Shown here: piece by piece, positions 54,203 through 64,000 of the stretch | Numbering within the stretch: position 1 is the stretch's first letter | How the letters are laid out: the number at the start of each line of letters is the position of its first letter | Assembly: GCA_963705515.1 (NCBI GenBank) | Contig: CAVPJV010000004.1 | Span: 62,001 to 126,000, forward strand | Source of the DNA: Gaiellasilicea sp963705515 | GTDB taxonomy: Bacteria; Actinomycetota; Thermoleophilia; Gaiellales; Gaiellaceae | Direction of reading: 5' to 3' | DNA: 64,000 nucleotides | Translations under genes and position numbers: made by a program | The notes under the pieces: model-generated | Seen by the model: the letters and a program-made list of their open reading frames with translations, nothing else | Told to the model about the DNA's origin: nothing | Database searches by the model: none

Positions 54203-54568
54203 ATGTTTCGGAAGGGGTCTGCGCTCGTCGTCCTGATCGCGATCGTCTCGCTCGTCGCGGCGATGTCTGCGTTCGGCGGGTCGAGCTCGACGGATGTGAC
54301 CACGGTCACAGTCACGCTCGCCAAGCCGAGCGAATTCAAGATCACGGTCTCGAAGAAGACGATCGGCAAGGGCGTGACGACGTTCAAGGTCACGAACAAG
54401 GGCGCGCTCAGCCACGACTTCAAGATCGCCGGCAGGACGACGCGCATGTTGAGCAACGGCAAGAGCGCGACGCTGAGGACGGTCCTGAAGAAGGGCAAGT
54501 ATCCGTTCCTCTGCACCGTCCCCGGCCACGCCGCGGCGGGCATGAAGGGCACGCTCACCGTCAAGTAG
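54203..54568 (+). CDS. Exported cupredoxin (type I copper protein)
   Basis: A 121-residue secreted protein. Signal peptide MFRKGSALVVLIAIVSLVAA; mature domain with the plastocyanin/azurin-like ligands His (GALSHDFKI), Cys (FLCTVPGH), His and Met (AAAGMKG). ATG 54203 follows AGGAGGG by 9 nt; an upstream TTG is less likely. Acts as an extracytoplasmic electron carrier. The same C-terminal pattern appears in the truncated and frameshifted cupredoxins of the PQQ block. No partner gene directly adjacent. Confidence 0.9.
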   Translation: MFRKGSALVVLIAIVSLVAAMSAFGGSSSTDVTTVTVTLAKPSEFKITVSKKTIGKGVTTFKVTNKGALSHDFKIAGRTTRMLSNGKSATLRTVLKKGKYPFLCTVPGHAAAGMKGTLTVK

Positions 54569-54593
54569 CGCGACGGAGTGAACGTTCGAGACT

Positions 54594-54615
54594 AGGGCGC
54601 CGGCGACGGCGCCCT
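54594..54615. terminator. Hairpin terminator between cupredoxin and XdhC genes
   Basis: Nine-base arms AGGGCGCCG and CGGCGCCCT with loop GCGA, 26 nt after the cupredoxin stop and 9 nt after the convergent XdhC stop. Stable, GC-rich, no T-run. Confidence 0.7.
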
Positions 54616-54623
54616 CGGCCGTT

Positions 54624-55643
54624 CTAGGCCGACAGGAGCGAGACCGCGCCGGTGGCGGTCGCCGCACGCCGGCGCGCGACCGCGGTCGCCTCGACGATCT
54701 CGGCGCCGATCGCGACCGCGACCTCCTCCGGCGAGCGGGCGCCGATCGCGAGGCCGATCGGGGCGTGGATCCGGGCGAGCCCGGCGTCGTCGACGCCCTC
54801 GGCGCGCAGGCGCTCCTCGCGATCTGCCGTCGTCACCTTGCTGCCCATCGCGCCGATGTAGACGGCGGGGGTCTCCAGCGCGGCCATCAGCGCGGGAACG
54901 TCGAACTTCTCGTCGTGCGTGAGCACGCAAATGACGGTGCCGGCGTCGACGGGGGCCTCGCGCAGGAACCGGTCGGGCCAGGCGACGACGAGCTCGTCGG
55001 CCTCCGGGAACCGCTCGGGGGTGACGAAGGCGGCGCGCGCGTCGCAGACGGTGACGCGGTAGCCGAGCAGCTTCCCGACGCGGGCGAGCGCGGCGGCGTG
55101 ATCGATCGCGCCGAAGACGTACATCGCCGGGCGGGGTCTCAGCGCGTGCACGAAGACGGCCTCGCCCGCGACGTCCACGAGCGCGCTCTCGCCTGCCTCC
55201 ACCAGGCGGGCGACCGCTCCCCCTGGCTGCTCGTGGAGCTCCTGGGCGCCGATCCGCTTGCCGCTCGCGACGATCGTCAGCGCCGACGGCCGGTCCCGCT
55301 CGACCGCACGCGCGAGCGCCGGCACAACCGTGGTGTCGAGCGGCGCGATCAGGATCCCGACGGTGCCGCCGCACGCGAGGCCGACCTCGAACGCCGTGTC
55401 GTCGGCGATCCCGTACTCGCGCAGCCGGGCGCCGCCGCCGTCGAGCACCTCCTGCGCCTCGCGGATGACGGACGGCTCGACGCAGCCGCCGGTGACCGAG
55501 CCGGCGATCTCGCCGACGTCGTTCAGCGCCAGCGACGCCCCCGGGTCGCGCGGCGCTGAGCCGCGGCGCTCGACGACGGTCGCGATCGCCACCCGGCGGC
55601 CGTCGGCGTGCCAGCGGGCCAGGGTGGGGAGAATGTCGCGCAT
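54624..55643 (-). CDS. XdhC/CoxI-family molybdoenzyme maturation factor
   Basis: A 339-residue protein. The N-terminal XdhC_CoxI domain has VERRGSAPRDPGASLALND and SVTGGCVEPSVIREAQEVL (conserved Cys); the C-terminal Rossmann domain has MYVFGAIDHAAALARVGKLL, VVAWPDRFL and YIGAMGSKVTT. These proteins bind and sulfurate the molybdenum cofactor and insert it into xanthine- or CO-dehydrogenase type enzymes. No such enzyme is in this window. -10 TAGCGT ends six nt before the ATG. Close to moaA. Confidence 0.9.
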   Translation of the reverse strand: MRDILPTLARWHADGRRVAIATVVERRGSAPRDPGASLALNDVGEIAGSVTGGCVEPSVIREAQEVLDGGGARLREYGIADDTAFEVGLACGGTVGILIAPLDTTVVPALARAVERDRPSALTIVASGKRIGAQELHEQPGGAVARLVEAGESALVDVAGEAVFVHALRPRPAMYVFGAIDHAAALARVGKLLGYRVTVCDARAAFVTPERFPEADELVVAWPDRFLREAPVDAGTVICVLTHDEKFDVPALMAALETPAVYIGAMGSKVTTADREERLRAEGVDDAGLARIHAPIGLAIGARSPEEVAVAIGAEIVEATAVARRRAATATGAVSLLSA

Positions 55644-55722
55644 GGCGTCACGCTAGCCGTTCCCGGGGTGGTTCGGAGCCCCGTGGGAAGGGCGGATCCA
55701 GCCGGCCTAGTAGCCTCGCGCG

Positions 55723-56604
55723 ATGCCTGCGCTGCTCGCCCTGATCGCCGTCACGGCTGTCTGGGGCTACACGTTCGTCCCGATGAAGGACGCCGTGGCG
55801 ATCTATCCGCTCTTCGCGTTCCTCGCAGTGCGGTTCCTGATCGCGTCCGTCGTGCTTGCCGTCCCGGCCGCGGGCAGGATGCGCTCACTCGGCCGGCGCG
55901 GCTGGGTCGCGGGCGCCTCGCTCGGCCTCCTGCTCGCGCTCGGCTATGCGCTGCAGACGGCCGGTCTCGCGCGAACGACCGTCTCGAGCGCAGGCTTCAT
56001 CACCGGCCTCTACGTCGTCTTCACGCCGTTGCTCGGCCTGCTCCTCTTCCGCACGCAGGTTGGCCGCGCGGTCTGGTTCGGAGTCGCGCTCGCGGTCGCC
56101 GGGCTGGCAATGCTCTCCGGCGTCGGCTCCGGCAGTCCGCGCGGTGACGCGCTCGTGCTCGCCGGGGCGGCCGCCTACTCGCTCCAGATCGCGCTGATGG
56201 AGCGCTACGCGCCGCGCTACGACCCGGTCGCGTTCACGCAGGCCGAGATGCTCGCCGCGTTCGCCGGCTTCGCCGTCGTCGCCGTCGCGCTCGGTCAGGT
56301 GGAGGTGCCGCGCGGCTGGACGGTGTGGAGCGCACTCCTCGTCACCGGGATCTTCGCGAGCGCGCTCGGCTTTCTCGTCCAGACCTGGGCGCAGCGCCGG
56401 ATCAGCGCGTCGCGGACGGCGATCGCGTTCGCGATGGAGCCGGTCTTCGCGGGCATCTTCGGCTTCTGGCTCGCGGGCGACCGCCTCGGCGTCGTCGGCT
56501 GGGGCGGCTGCGCCCTGATCATGGCCGGCATCCTCGTCGCCGAGCCGGAGGCGGGCCGCACGCTGCGTCGTCTCGTCGGCCGGCGCCCTGCGGAAGCCAA
56601 GTAA
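55723..56604 (+). CDS. EamA/DMT-family transporter
   Basis: A 293-residue ten-helix permease of the drug/metabolite superfamily with two EamA repeats. Start PALLALIAVTAVWGYTFVPM (first helix), typical repeat end VFTPLLGLLLFRTQVG and VFAGIFGFWLAGDRLGVVGW near the C-terminus. Substrate unknown (amino acid or metabolite efflux). -10 TAGCCT (55711-55716) ends six nt before the ATG. Its TAA stop lies inside the palindrome at 56596. Confidence 0.88.
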   Translation: MPALLALIAVTAVWGYTFVPMKDAVAIYPLFAFLAVRFLIASVVLAVPAAGRMRSLGRRGWVAGASLGLLLALGYALQTAGLARTTVSSAGFITGLYVVFTPLLGLLLFRTQVGRAVWFGVALAVAGLAMLSGVGSGSPRGDALVLAGAAAYSLQIALMERYAPRYDPVAFTQAEMLAAFAGFAVVAVALGQVEVPRGWTVWSALLVTGIFASALGFLVQTWAQRRISASRTAIAFAMEPVFAGIFGFWLAGDRLGVVGWGGCALIMAGILVAEPEAGRTLRRLVGRRPAEAK

Positions 56605-56620
56605 CAGATTGTTACTTGGC
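56596..56620. repeat. Perfect palindromic repeat, copy 2, between convergent genes
   Basis: Arms GCCAAGTAACA and TGTTACTTGGC around GAT. Same core as at 6269-6295. Here it contains the stop of the EamA gene and ends 2 nt before the stop of the convergent aminopeptidase, the position expected for a transcription-end element. Confidence 0.85.
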
Positions 56621-56622
56621 GC

Positions 56623-57708
56623 TCAGATCAGCCAGGCGCCGTCGCGCTGGACGAGCTCGCCGTCGACCGAGATCTCGCCGCCGGGACGCAGGTCCTTGAC
56701 CATGTCCCAGTGGACGGCGCTCTCGTTCGTGCCGCCCGTGTACGTGTAGCTCGCGCCGACGGCGAGGTGAACGGTGCCGGCGATCTTCTCGTCGAAGAGG
56801 ACGTTGCGCGTGAACGTCGTGATCCGCGCGTTGCAGCCGAGCCCGAGCTCGCCCAGCCGGCTCGCGCCCTCGTCGGTGGCGAGGATCTGCTTCAGGAACT
56901 CCTCGCCCTCGTCGGCGGAGGCCTCGACCACCTTGCCCTCGCGGAAGACGAGCCGCGCGCCGACGACGTCGTGGCCGAGGTAGACGGCCGGGAACTCGGC
57001 GTAGGTGATCACACCCTCGGCCGAGTCCTCGACCGGGCTGTAGAAGACCTCGCCGTCGGGCATGTTGCGGAAGCCGGCCGAGACGACGCCCTCGCGCCCC
57101 TCGATCCCGAGCGTCAGGTCGGTGTCCGCGCCGACGATGTGGACGGAGCGGCCGCGGTCGAAGCGCTCCTTGATCTGGCCCATCCGCTCCTCCTCGGCAT
57201 CCCAGTCGAGCAGGCAGGCGTCGTAGACGAACTCCTCGTACTCCGGCAGCGTCATCCCCGCCTCCGCGGCGGCGGCGTCGGTCGGGTACTCGACCAGCGC
57301 CCAGCGCACGTCGAGCGCGCGGGCGCGGCGGCTGGCCGGCTCGCCGGCCTGCTGCAGCAGCTTCCGCCGCTCTGGGTCGAGCTGGGAGGCGGCGTAGACG
57401 TCCTCCGGCGCGCGGATCGTCAAGCGGGCGTCCTCGTTGGCGACCTGGTAGGCCTCGATCGCCGGCAGCTCGCCGAGCAGCTCCAGCGGCGCCTCGAGCG
57501 CCCAGTCGAGGTCGGCGCGGAAGCGCTCGGGGCCCCAGTTGATCCGCGGGAGGTAGTAGGCGCCGCGGCGGGCGATCGCACCGGCCACCTCGCGGATGAG
57601 CGGGCGCGCCAGCGGCGTCGCGCGGACCGAGACCTGCCAGCCGGGCTGCACGTCGAGGCAGCGGTTGACCATCAACTCGGCCAGCTCGCGTACGCGCGGA
57701 TCGTCCAC
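56623..57708 (-). CDS. M29-family aminopeptidase (AmpS/AmpT type)
   Basis: A 361-residue metallo-aminopeptidase: PGWQVSVRATPLARPLIREV at the start, a central metal-site region (GFRNMPDGEVFYSPVEDSAE), then GCNARITTFTRNVLFDEKIA (Glu), GTVHLAVGASY and NESAVHWDMV (His and Asp). These are the M29 hallmarks (AmpS, aminopeptidase T). GTG 57708 was chosen: MDDPRVRELAELMVNRCLD fits the family N-terminus. Cytoplasmic release of N-terminal residues. Divergent from the next EamA gene by 33 bp. Confidence 0.9.
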   Translation of the reverse strand: MDDPRVRELAELMVNRCLDVQPGWQVSVRATPLARPLIREVAGAIARRGAYYLPRINWGPERFRADLDWALEAPLELLGELPAIEAYQVANEDARLTIRAPEDVYAASQLDPERRKLLQQAGEPASRRARALDVRWALVEYPTDAAAAEAGMTLPEYEEFVYDACLLDWDAEEERMGQIKERFDRGRSVHIVGADTDLTLGIEGREGVVSAGFRNMPDGEVFYSPVEDSAEGVITYAEFPAVYLGHDVVGARLVFREGKVVEASADEGEEFLKQILATDEGASRLGELGLGCNARITTFTRNVLFDEKIAGTVHLAVGASYTYTGGTNESAVHWDMVKDLRPGGEISVDGELVQRDGAWLI

Positions 57709-57741
57709 GGCGGCGGATCGTAGTCGTTGTAGCGTTGAATC

Positions 57742-58587
57742 GTGGACGCGGTCGTGCTTGCGCTCGTATCGGCCGCGCTCTTCGGCTCGATGACGGTCGC
57801 GCTCAGGTTCGCGCTGGCGCGGGAGCCGGACGCGGAGGCCGGCGCGGTCCTCACGATCGTGGCCGCTTTGCTCGTGACGCTGCCGTTCGTCGCGGCGGGC
57901 GAGATCGACCTCGCCGGGACCTGGCCCTTCCTCCTCGCCGGCGTGCTCGGGCCGGGCTGCTCGCAGCTCCTCTTCACCCTGGCCGTGCGCGACGCCGGCC
58001 CGTCGCGGACGTCGGTCACCGTCGGCACGGCGCCGCTCTTCTCGATCGCGATCGCGCTGGTGCTGCTGGACGAGCCCGCGAAGGCCGGGGTGATCGCCGG
58101 GGCGATCCTGATCGTCACGGGTGGGATCCTGCTCGTGCGCGAGCCCGGCAGACCCGAGCACGTGAAGTGGATCGGCCTCGGCTACGCGCTCCTTGCGGCG
58201 ATCGTCTTCGCGGTGCGCGACAACCTCGTCCGGCACCTGTCGCTCGACACGGGCGTCGAGCCGGCCCTCGCGGCCGCGTCGACGCTCTTCGCCGGCGGCG
58301 TCACCGTCGCCGTGTGGCTGCTCGTCTCCCGGCGGCGGCTCCCGACGAGGGGCTTCCGCGCCTTCGTCCCGGCAGGAGCCCTCTTCGGCCTCTCCTATCT
58401 CTGCCTCTTCGAGGCCTACTACCGCGGCCCTGTCACAGTCGTCTCGCCACTCGTCGCGACCGAGTCGCTCTGGGGCGTTGCGCTCTCCGCGCTGCTCCTG
58501 CGCCGACACGAGCTCGTCGGTCCCCGGCTCGTCGGCGGGGCCGCCCTCGTGGTCGTGGGTGGCGCGCTGATCGCCGTCTTCCGCTGA
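57742..58587 (+). CDS. EamA/DMT-family transporter
   Basis: A 281-residue ten-helix permease with two EamA repeats: [20 protein letters not shown], repeat end [20 protein letters not shown] and [20 protein letters not shown]. Different from the other EamA protein in this window. Substrate unknown. GTG 57742 has -10 TAGCGT six nt upstream. Its end is 68 nt before dnaK. Confidence 0.88.
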   Translation: MDAVVLALVSAALFGSMTVALRFALAREPDAEAGAVLTIVAALLVTLPFVAAGEIDLAGTWPFLLAGVLGPGCSQLLFTLAVRDAGPSRTSVTVGTAPLFSIAIALVLLDEPAKAGVIAGAILIVTGGILLVREPGRPEHVKWIGLGYALLAAIVFAVRDNLVRHLSLDTGVEPALAAASTLFAGGVTVAVWLLVSRRRLPTRGFRAFVPAGALFGLSYLCLFEAYYRGPVTVVSPLVATESLWGVALSALLLRRHELVGPRLVGGAALVVVGGALIAVFR

Positions 58588-58602
58588 TCCTCGATCTGAT
58601 AC

Positions 58603-58630
58603 GCTTACGCTCAGATTTTATGACGTAAGC
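58603..58630. promoter_or_regulatory. Inverted repeat in the dnaK promoter region
   Basis: GCTTACG (58603-58609) and CGTAAGC (58624-58630) are perfect seven-base arms, extended inward by TCA/TGA with a one-base offset. It is an obvious operator candidate for HspR, encoded in the operon, but it does not match the HAIR consensus (CTTGAGT-N7-ACTCAAG). The AT-rich centre may hold a -10 element. Confidence 0.5.
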
Positions 58631-58654
58631 ACACTCAGCACGAAGGAGAAGCAG

Positions 58655-60569
58655 ATGGCAAAGACAATCGGAATCGACCTCGGCACCACGAACAGCTGCA
58701 TGGCCGTGCTCGAGGGCGGCGAGCCGACCGTGATCCCGAACGCCGAGGGCGGCCGCACGACGCCGTCCGTCGTCGCGTTCACGAAGGACGGCCAGCGGCT
58801 CGTCGGGGCGCCGGCACGGCGCCAGCAGGTGACCAACCCGCAGAACACGATCTTCTCGATCAAGCGCTTCATGGGCCGCAAGTCGGACGAGGTCTCGGAA
58901 GAGATGACGATGATCCCGTACGAGGTCACGAAGGGCGACAACGGCGACGCGCGCGTCACGGTCGAGGGCAAGGAGTTCGCGCCGCCGGAGATCAGCGCGA
59001 TGATCCTGCAGAAGCTGAAGGCCGACGCCGAGGCCTATCTCGGCCAGCCGGTCACCGACGCGGTGATCACGGTCCCGGCCTACTTCAACAACGCCCAGCG
59101 CGAGGCGACCAAGGACGCCGGCAAGATCGCCGGCCTGAACGTCCTCCGGATCGTCAACGAGCCGACCGCGGCCGCGCTCGCGTACGGGCTCGACAAGGAG
59201 GGCGGCGACCAGACGATCCTCGTCTTCGACCTCGGCGGCGGCACGTTCGACGTGTCGGTGCTCGAGCTCGGCGAGGGCGTCTTCGAGGTCAAGTCGACCA
59301 ACGGCGACAACCACCTCGGCGGCGACAACTTCGACAAGGCGATCGTCGACTGGATGGTGGCCGAGTTCAAGAAGCGACCAGGGGATCGACCTCTCCGCCG
59401 ACAAGATGGCGCTGCAGCGGCTCTACGAGGCGGCCGAGAAGGCGAAGATCGAGCTCTCTTCGACGATGACGACGCAGATCAACCTGCCGTTCGTCACCGC
59501 CACCCCGGAGGGCCCGAAGCACCTCGACCTGCAGCTGACCCGCGCGAAGCTGGGCGAGATCACCGCCGACCTCGTCGCGCGCACCGTCGGCCCGACGAAG
59601 CAGGCGCTCGCGGACGCGGGCCTCGACGCCTCGGGGATCGACCACGTCGTCCTCGTCGGCGGCATGACCCGGATGCCGGCCGTGCAGGAGCAGGTCAAGG
59701 AGCTGCTCGCCAAGGAGCCGCACAAGGGCGTCAACCCGGACGAGGTCGTCGCCGTCGGCGCGGCCATCCAGGGCGGCGTGCTCAAGGGCGAGGTCAAGGA
59801 TGTGCTCCTACTCGACGTCACCCCGCTCTCCCTCGGGATCGAGACCAAGGGCGGCGTCTTCACGAAGCTGATCGACCGGAACACGACGATCCCGACCCGC
59901 AAGGCGGAGACGTTCTCGACCGCCGAGGACAACCAGCCCTCGGTCGAGATCCACGTGCTCCAGGGCGAGTCGGAGATGGCGACCTACAACAAGACGCTCG
60001 GCAAGTTCCAGCTCGTCGGCATCCCGCCGGCGCCGCGCGGCATGCCGCAGATCGAGGTCGGCTTCGACATCGACGCGAACGGGATCATCCACGTCACCGC
60101 GAAGGACCTCGGCACCGGCAACGAGCAGCAGATTCGGATCGAGGGCGGCTCGGGCCTGTCCGAGGACGAGGTGCAGCGGATGGTCTCCGAGGCCGAGGCG
60201 CACGCGGACGAGGCCCACAAGCTGCGCGAGCTCGCCGACGCCCGCAACACGGCGGAGCAGCTCGCGTACCAGACCGAGAACACGCTCAAGGAGCATCGCG
60301 ACAAGCTCGAGGAGTCCGAGGCCTCGACGATCGAGGGCCGGATCATGGAGCTGCGCAGCTCGCTCGAGTCGACCGACGTCGGCGAGATCCGTCAGAAGAC
60401 GGACGCGCTCAACGAGGCGTCGCGGAAGCTGGCGGACGTGCTCTACGCCCAGGCCAGCGCGCAGGCGCAGTCGCAGGCGACCGGCAACGGCGACGCGTCC
60501 GTCGAGGACGAGGTCGTCGAGGACGCCGACTACGAGGTGATCGACGAGGAAGAGGCGAAGACGCCGTGA
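58655..60569 (+). CDS. dnaK: Chaperone DnaK (Hsp70), one frameshift
   Basis: ATG 58655 follows AAGGAG. Hsp70 of about 637 residues once repaired: [20 protein letters not shown] (phosphate 1), [20 protein letters not shown] (phosphate 2), [14 protein letters not shown] (adenosine), linker [20 protein letters not shown] and a helical lid with acidic end [15 protein letters not shown]. One extra base near 59375 (in GAAGCGACCAG) shifts the frame between EFKK and [20 protein letters not shown]. Because dnaK is nearly always needed, a sequencing error is most likely. Binds unfolded peptides with GrpE and DnaJ. Confidence 0.95.
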
Positions 60570-61051
60570 CCGAGGATCCTCGGCTCGAGCAGGAAGAGGA
60601 GTTGGAGGCGGTCGAGGAGCCGGTGGCGGAGGAACCCGCCCCGGCTCCGGACGACTCCTACCTCCGCCTCGCCGCCGACTTCGACAACTACCGCAAGCGC
60701 GTCGCGCGCGAGCAGGTCGAGCTGACCCGCCGCGCGAACGAGCGGCTCCTGAACGAGCTGCTGCCGGTGCTCGACGACCTCGAGCGCGCCCTCGAGGCCG
60801 CGGCCGAGCACGAGGAGGCGAAGCTCGAGGAAGGCGTCAGGCTCGTCCACCGCTCGCTGCTCGGCCTCGTCGAGCGGCACGGGCTCTCGGAGATCGAGAC
60901 CGAGGGCGCCTTCGACCCGCACGTCCACGAGGCGCTGCTCGCGCAGCCGGGCGAGGGGGCAGAGCAGGGCGCCGTGCTGCAGGTGCTGCAGAAGGGCTAC
61001 CGGCTCGGCGACAAGGTGCTGCGGCCCGCCCGCGTGATCGTGGCGGAGTAG
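60566..61051 (+). CDS. grpE: Nucleotide exchange factor GrpE
   Basis: A 161-residue protein with an acidic N-terminus, a long helix ([20 protein letters not shown]) and the beta-domain hallmarks [10 protein letters not shown] and [19 protein letters not shown](R)V. GTG 60566 overlaps the dnaK stop (GTGA). Releases ADP from DnaK. dnaJ starts immediately after its stop. Confidence 0.95.
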   Translation: MTEDPRLEQEEELEAVEEPVAEEPAPAPDDSYLRLAADFDNYRKRVAREQVELTRRANERLLNELLPVLDDLERALEAAAEHEEAKLEEGVRLVHRSLLGLVERHGLSEIETEGAFDPHVHEALLAQPGEGAEQGAVLQVLQKGYRLGDKVLRPARVIVAE

Positions 61052-62100
<1,049 letters not shown>

Positions 62101-62101
<1 letters not shown>

Positions 62102-62469
62102 TGGACGCACATCCGCGCTACTCGATCTCCGTCGCGGCCGAGCTCGTCGGCATGCACCAGCAGACGCTGCGCATGTACGAGAGCAAGGGCCTCGTCCGCC
62201 CGCAGCGGACGCCCGGCGGCACCCGGCGCTACTCCGAGGCCGATCTCGAGCGCTTGCGCGTGATCCAACGCCTGACGACGGAGCTCGGGCTCAACCACGC
62301 GGGCGTCGAGCACGTGCTCCGGCTCGAGGACGAGCTGCGGCGTCAGCGCGCGCGGGCCGAGCGGCTCGAGCGCGAGCTGCGCGAGGAGATCCGGACCGTC
62401 CACCGCTCCTACAAGCGGGAGATCGTCCTCTACCAGTCCACCACCCAACACCCCGCAACGAGGAACTGA
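62101..62469 (+). CDS. hspR: Heat-shock repressor HspR (MerR-type)
   Basis: A 122-residue MerR-family protein: [20 protein letters not shown] then YESKGLVRP (helix-turn-helix and wing), [17 protein letters not shown], and a C-terminal coiled coil [18 protein letters not shown]. This is HspR, which represses dnaK and clpB operons in actinobacteria, with DnaK as co-repressor. It is coupled to dnaJ and followed immediately by clpB. The inverted repeat before dnaK is a likely target. Confidence 0.92.
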
Positions 62470-64000
62470 ATGGATTTCAACAAGCTGACCATCAAGAGCC
62501 AGGAGGCGGTCGCCGCAGCGCAGGAGCTCGCGCGCCGCACCGGCAACCCGGAGCTCTACCCCGAGCATCTGCTGCTGGCGCTGCTCGACCAGCAGCTCGT
62601 CCAGCAGCTCGTGCCCGACCCGGCCGCGCTCCGCGCCGAGACGGCGGCGAAGCTGCGCGCGAAGCCTGCGATCGAAGGCGCCTCGCAGCAGCCCGCGGCC
62701 GGCGCCGCGTTCTCCCGCGTTCTCGACGCCGCCTTCGAGGAGGCGCGCAAGCTCGAGGACGACTACGTCTCGACCGAGCACCTGCTGCTCGCGCTCGACG
62801 CGGTCCCGCGCGAGGGGCTGCTCGCGCGGATCAAGGATGTCCGCGGCGGCCAGCGCGTCACCAGTCAGGATCCCGAAGGCACCTACCAGGCGCTCTCCAA
62901 GTTCGGCCGCGACCTGACCGAAGCGGCCGAGCAGGGCAAGCTCGACCCCGTCGTCGGGCGCGACGAGGAGATCCGCCGCGTGATCCAGGTGCTGTCGCGC
63001 CGGACGAAGAACAACCCGGTGCTGATCGGCGAGCCCGGAGTCGGCAAGACCGCGATTGCCGAAGGGCTCGCGCAACGGATCGTCGCCGGCGACGTGCCCG
63101 AGGGCTTGAAGGGCAAGCGTGTGTGGGCGCTCGACGTCGGCGCGCTGCTCGCCGGCGCGAAGTACCGCGGCGAGTTCGAAGAGCGGCTGAAGGCTGTCCT
63201 CGCAGAGATCAAGAGCGCCGAGGGCCAGATCGTCCTCTTCATCGACGAGCTGCACACGATCGTCGGCGCCGGCGCGGCGGAGGGCGCAGTCGATGCAGCC
63301 CAGATGCTGAAGCCGATGCTCGCCCGCGGCGAGCTGCACACCGTCGGCGCGACCACGCTCGACGAGTACCGAAAGCACATCGAGAAGGACGCCGCGCTCG
63401 AGCGCCGCTTCCAGCCCGTCTTCGTCGGCGAGCCGTCCGTCGCGGACACGATCGCGATCCTGCGCGGACTGAAGGAGAAGTACGAGTCGCACCACCGCGT
63501 CCGCATCCGCGACGCCGCGCTCGTCGCCGCCGCGGTGCTCTCCGACCGCTACATCGCCGACCGGCAGCTCCCCGACAAGGCGATCGACCTCGTCGACGAG
63601 GCGGCCTCGCGCCTGAAGATGGAGATCGACTCGAGCCCGCTCGAGCTCGACCAGGCCGACCGGGCGGTGCGCCAGCTCGAGATCGAGCTCGCGGCGATGG
63701 GCAAGGAGTCGAAGGACGTGCGCGAGCCGGTCGAGCGCCAGCTCGCCGACGCGAAGGAGCGCCACGCCGGCCTCGCCGCCCGCTGGGCCGAGGAGAAGGC
63801 CGCGCTCGACCGGATCGGCGAGATCACGTCGAGGATCGACGAGCTGAAGATGGAGGCCGAGCGCGCCGAGCGCGCCGGCGACCTGCAGCGCGTGGCCGAG
63901 ATCCGCTACGGCGAGCTGCCCGCGCTCGAGCAGGAGCTCGCCCAGCGCGAGGCGCCGGCCGAGCCGATGGTGAAGGAGGAGGTCGACGAGGACGACATCG
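62470..64000 (+). CDS. clpB: Chaperone ClpB (disaggregase), partial
   Basis: ATG 62470 follows GAGGA and lies directly after the hspR stop. Visible: Clp N-domain (two repeats, [20 protein letters not shown] and [20 protein letters not shown]), first AAA+ domain with Walker [18 protein letters not shown], Walker [15 protein letters not shown], sensor [15 protein letters not shown], then the start of the coiled-coil middle domain ([20 protein letters not shown]). The second AAA+ domain lies beyond the window. Works with DnaK to solubilise aggregates. Confidence 0.96.
   Translation, partial: MDFNKLTIKSQEAVAAAQELARRTGNPELYPEHLLLALLDQQLVQQLVPDPAALRAETAAKLRAKPAIEGASQQPAAGAAFSRVLDAAFEEARKLEDDYVSTEHLLLALDAVPREGLLARIKDVRGGQRVTSQDPEGTYQALSKFGRDLTEAAEQGKLDPVVGRDEEIRRVIQVLSRRTKNNPVLIGEPGVGKTAIAEGLAQRIVAGDVPEGLKGKRVWALDVGALLAGAKYRGEFEERLKAVLAEIKSAEGQIVLFIDELHTIVGAGAAEGAVDAAQMLKPMLARGELHTVGATTLDEYRKHIEKDAALERRFQPVFVGEPSVADTIAILRGLKEKYESHHRVRIRDAALVAAAVLSDRYIADRQLPDKAIDLVDEAASRLKMEIDSSPLELDQADRAVRQLEIELAAMGKESKDVREPVERQLADAKERHAGLAARWAEEKAALDRIGEITSRIDELKMEAERAERAGDLQRVAEIRYGELPALEQELAQREAPAEPMVKEEVDEDDI

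Noticed and set aside
58655..61051. A single fused DnaK-GrpE protein of 798 residues
   Set aside because: The frame leaves dnaK at the indel near 59375 and runs antisense-like sequence until it meets grpE; it is an artefact of the frameshift.

Overview
This is a GC-rich (about 70 % by eye) chromosomal segment of an actinobacterium. The dnaK-grpE-dnaJ-hspR-clpB order, inositol-phospholipid genes, a type I copper protein ending CTVPGHAAAGMKG and many leaderless starts point to Actinobacteria. The class Thermoleophilia (Gaiellales/Solirubrobacterales-like soil lineage) is my best guess, but it is an inference.

Layout. 1-12 kb: heterodimeric ABC exporter, an RHH/DUF4097/MFS operon, a large secreted hydrolase, an ABC-F factor, TatA and a nuclease-fold protein. 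12-28 kb: MacB-like ABC exporter, tRNA-Ala(TGC), coiled-coil and small proteins, zincin, rhomboid, ferritin, M3-like peptidase, YjbQ, an ABC-2 exporter, a 23S rRNA uracil methyltransferase, a glycosyltransferase-PHP fusion, CDGSH protein, class III alcohol (formaldehyde) dehydrogenase and a GNAT enzyme. 28.7-41.5 kb: an unusual block with three PQQ-type beta-propeller dehydrogenases, cupredoxins, a GMC oxidoreductase remnant and a MoxR - DUF58 - membrane protein - vWFA - small protein - vWFA module in the same order as methylotroph mxaRSACKL. Almost every gene in this block carries several frameshifts. 41.5-50 kb: M20 peptidase, AbgT-type and DASS-type transporters, META lipoprotein, glutaminase, Vps62-like membrane protein. 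50-53 kb: a phosphatidylinositol operon ending in an inositol-1-phosphate synthase that carries an N-terminal pair of ribbon-helix-helix domains. 53-58.6 kb: MoaA, cupredoxin, XdhC, two EamA transporters, M29 aminopeptidase. 58.6-64 kb: the heat-shock operon, with clpB running off the window.

How it fits together. The most interesting system is the PQQ/mxa-like block. MoxR ATPase plus DUF58 and two vWFA proteins are the known maturation machinery of PQQ methanol dehydrogenase in proteobacteria. Here they sit between PQQ propeller enzymes and near copper proteins (likely electron acceptors) and a class III formaldehyde dehydrogenase. Together these could form an alcohol or methanol oxidation route. 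The dense frameshifts, which leave codon structure readable and often fall in G/C runs, look more like uncorrected sequence than old decay, but both are possible.

Regulatory signals. At least fifteen first genes have a TANNNT -10 box ending 5-8 nt before the start codon and no Shine-Dalgarno sequence, so leaderless mRNAs seem to be the rule. Two divergent pairs share overlapping -10 boxes. Convergent genes are separated by perfect palindromes, one of which occurs twice in the window. No CRISPR array, rRNA, insertion sequence or phage gene was seen, and no stretch over 300 bases lacks a gene.
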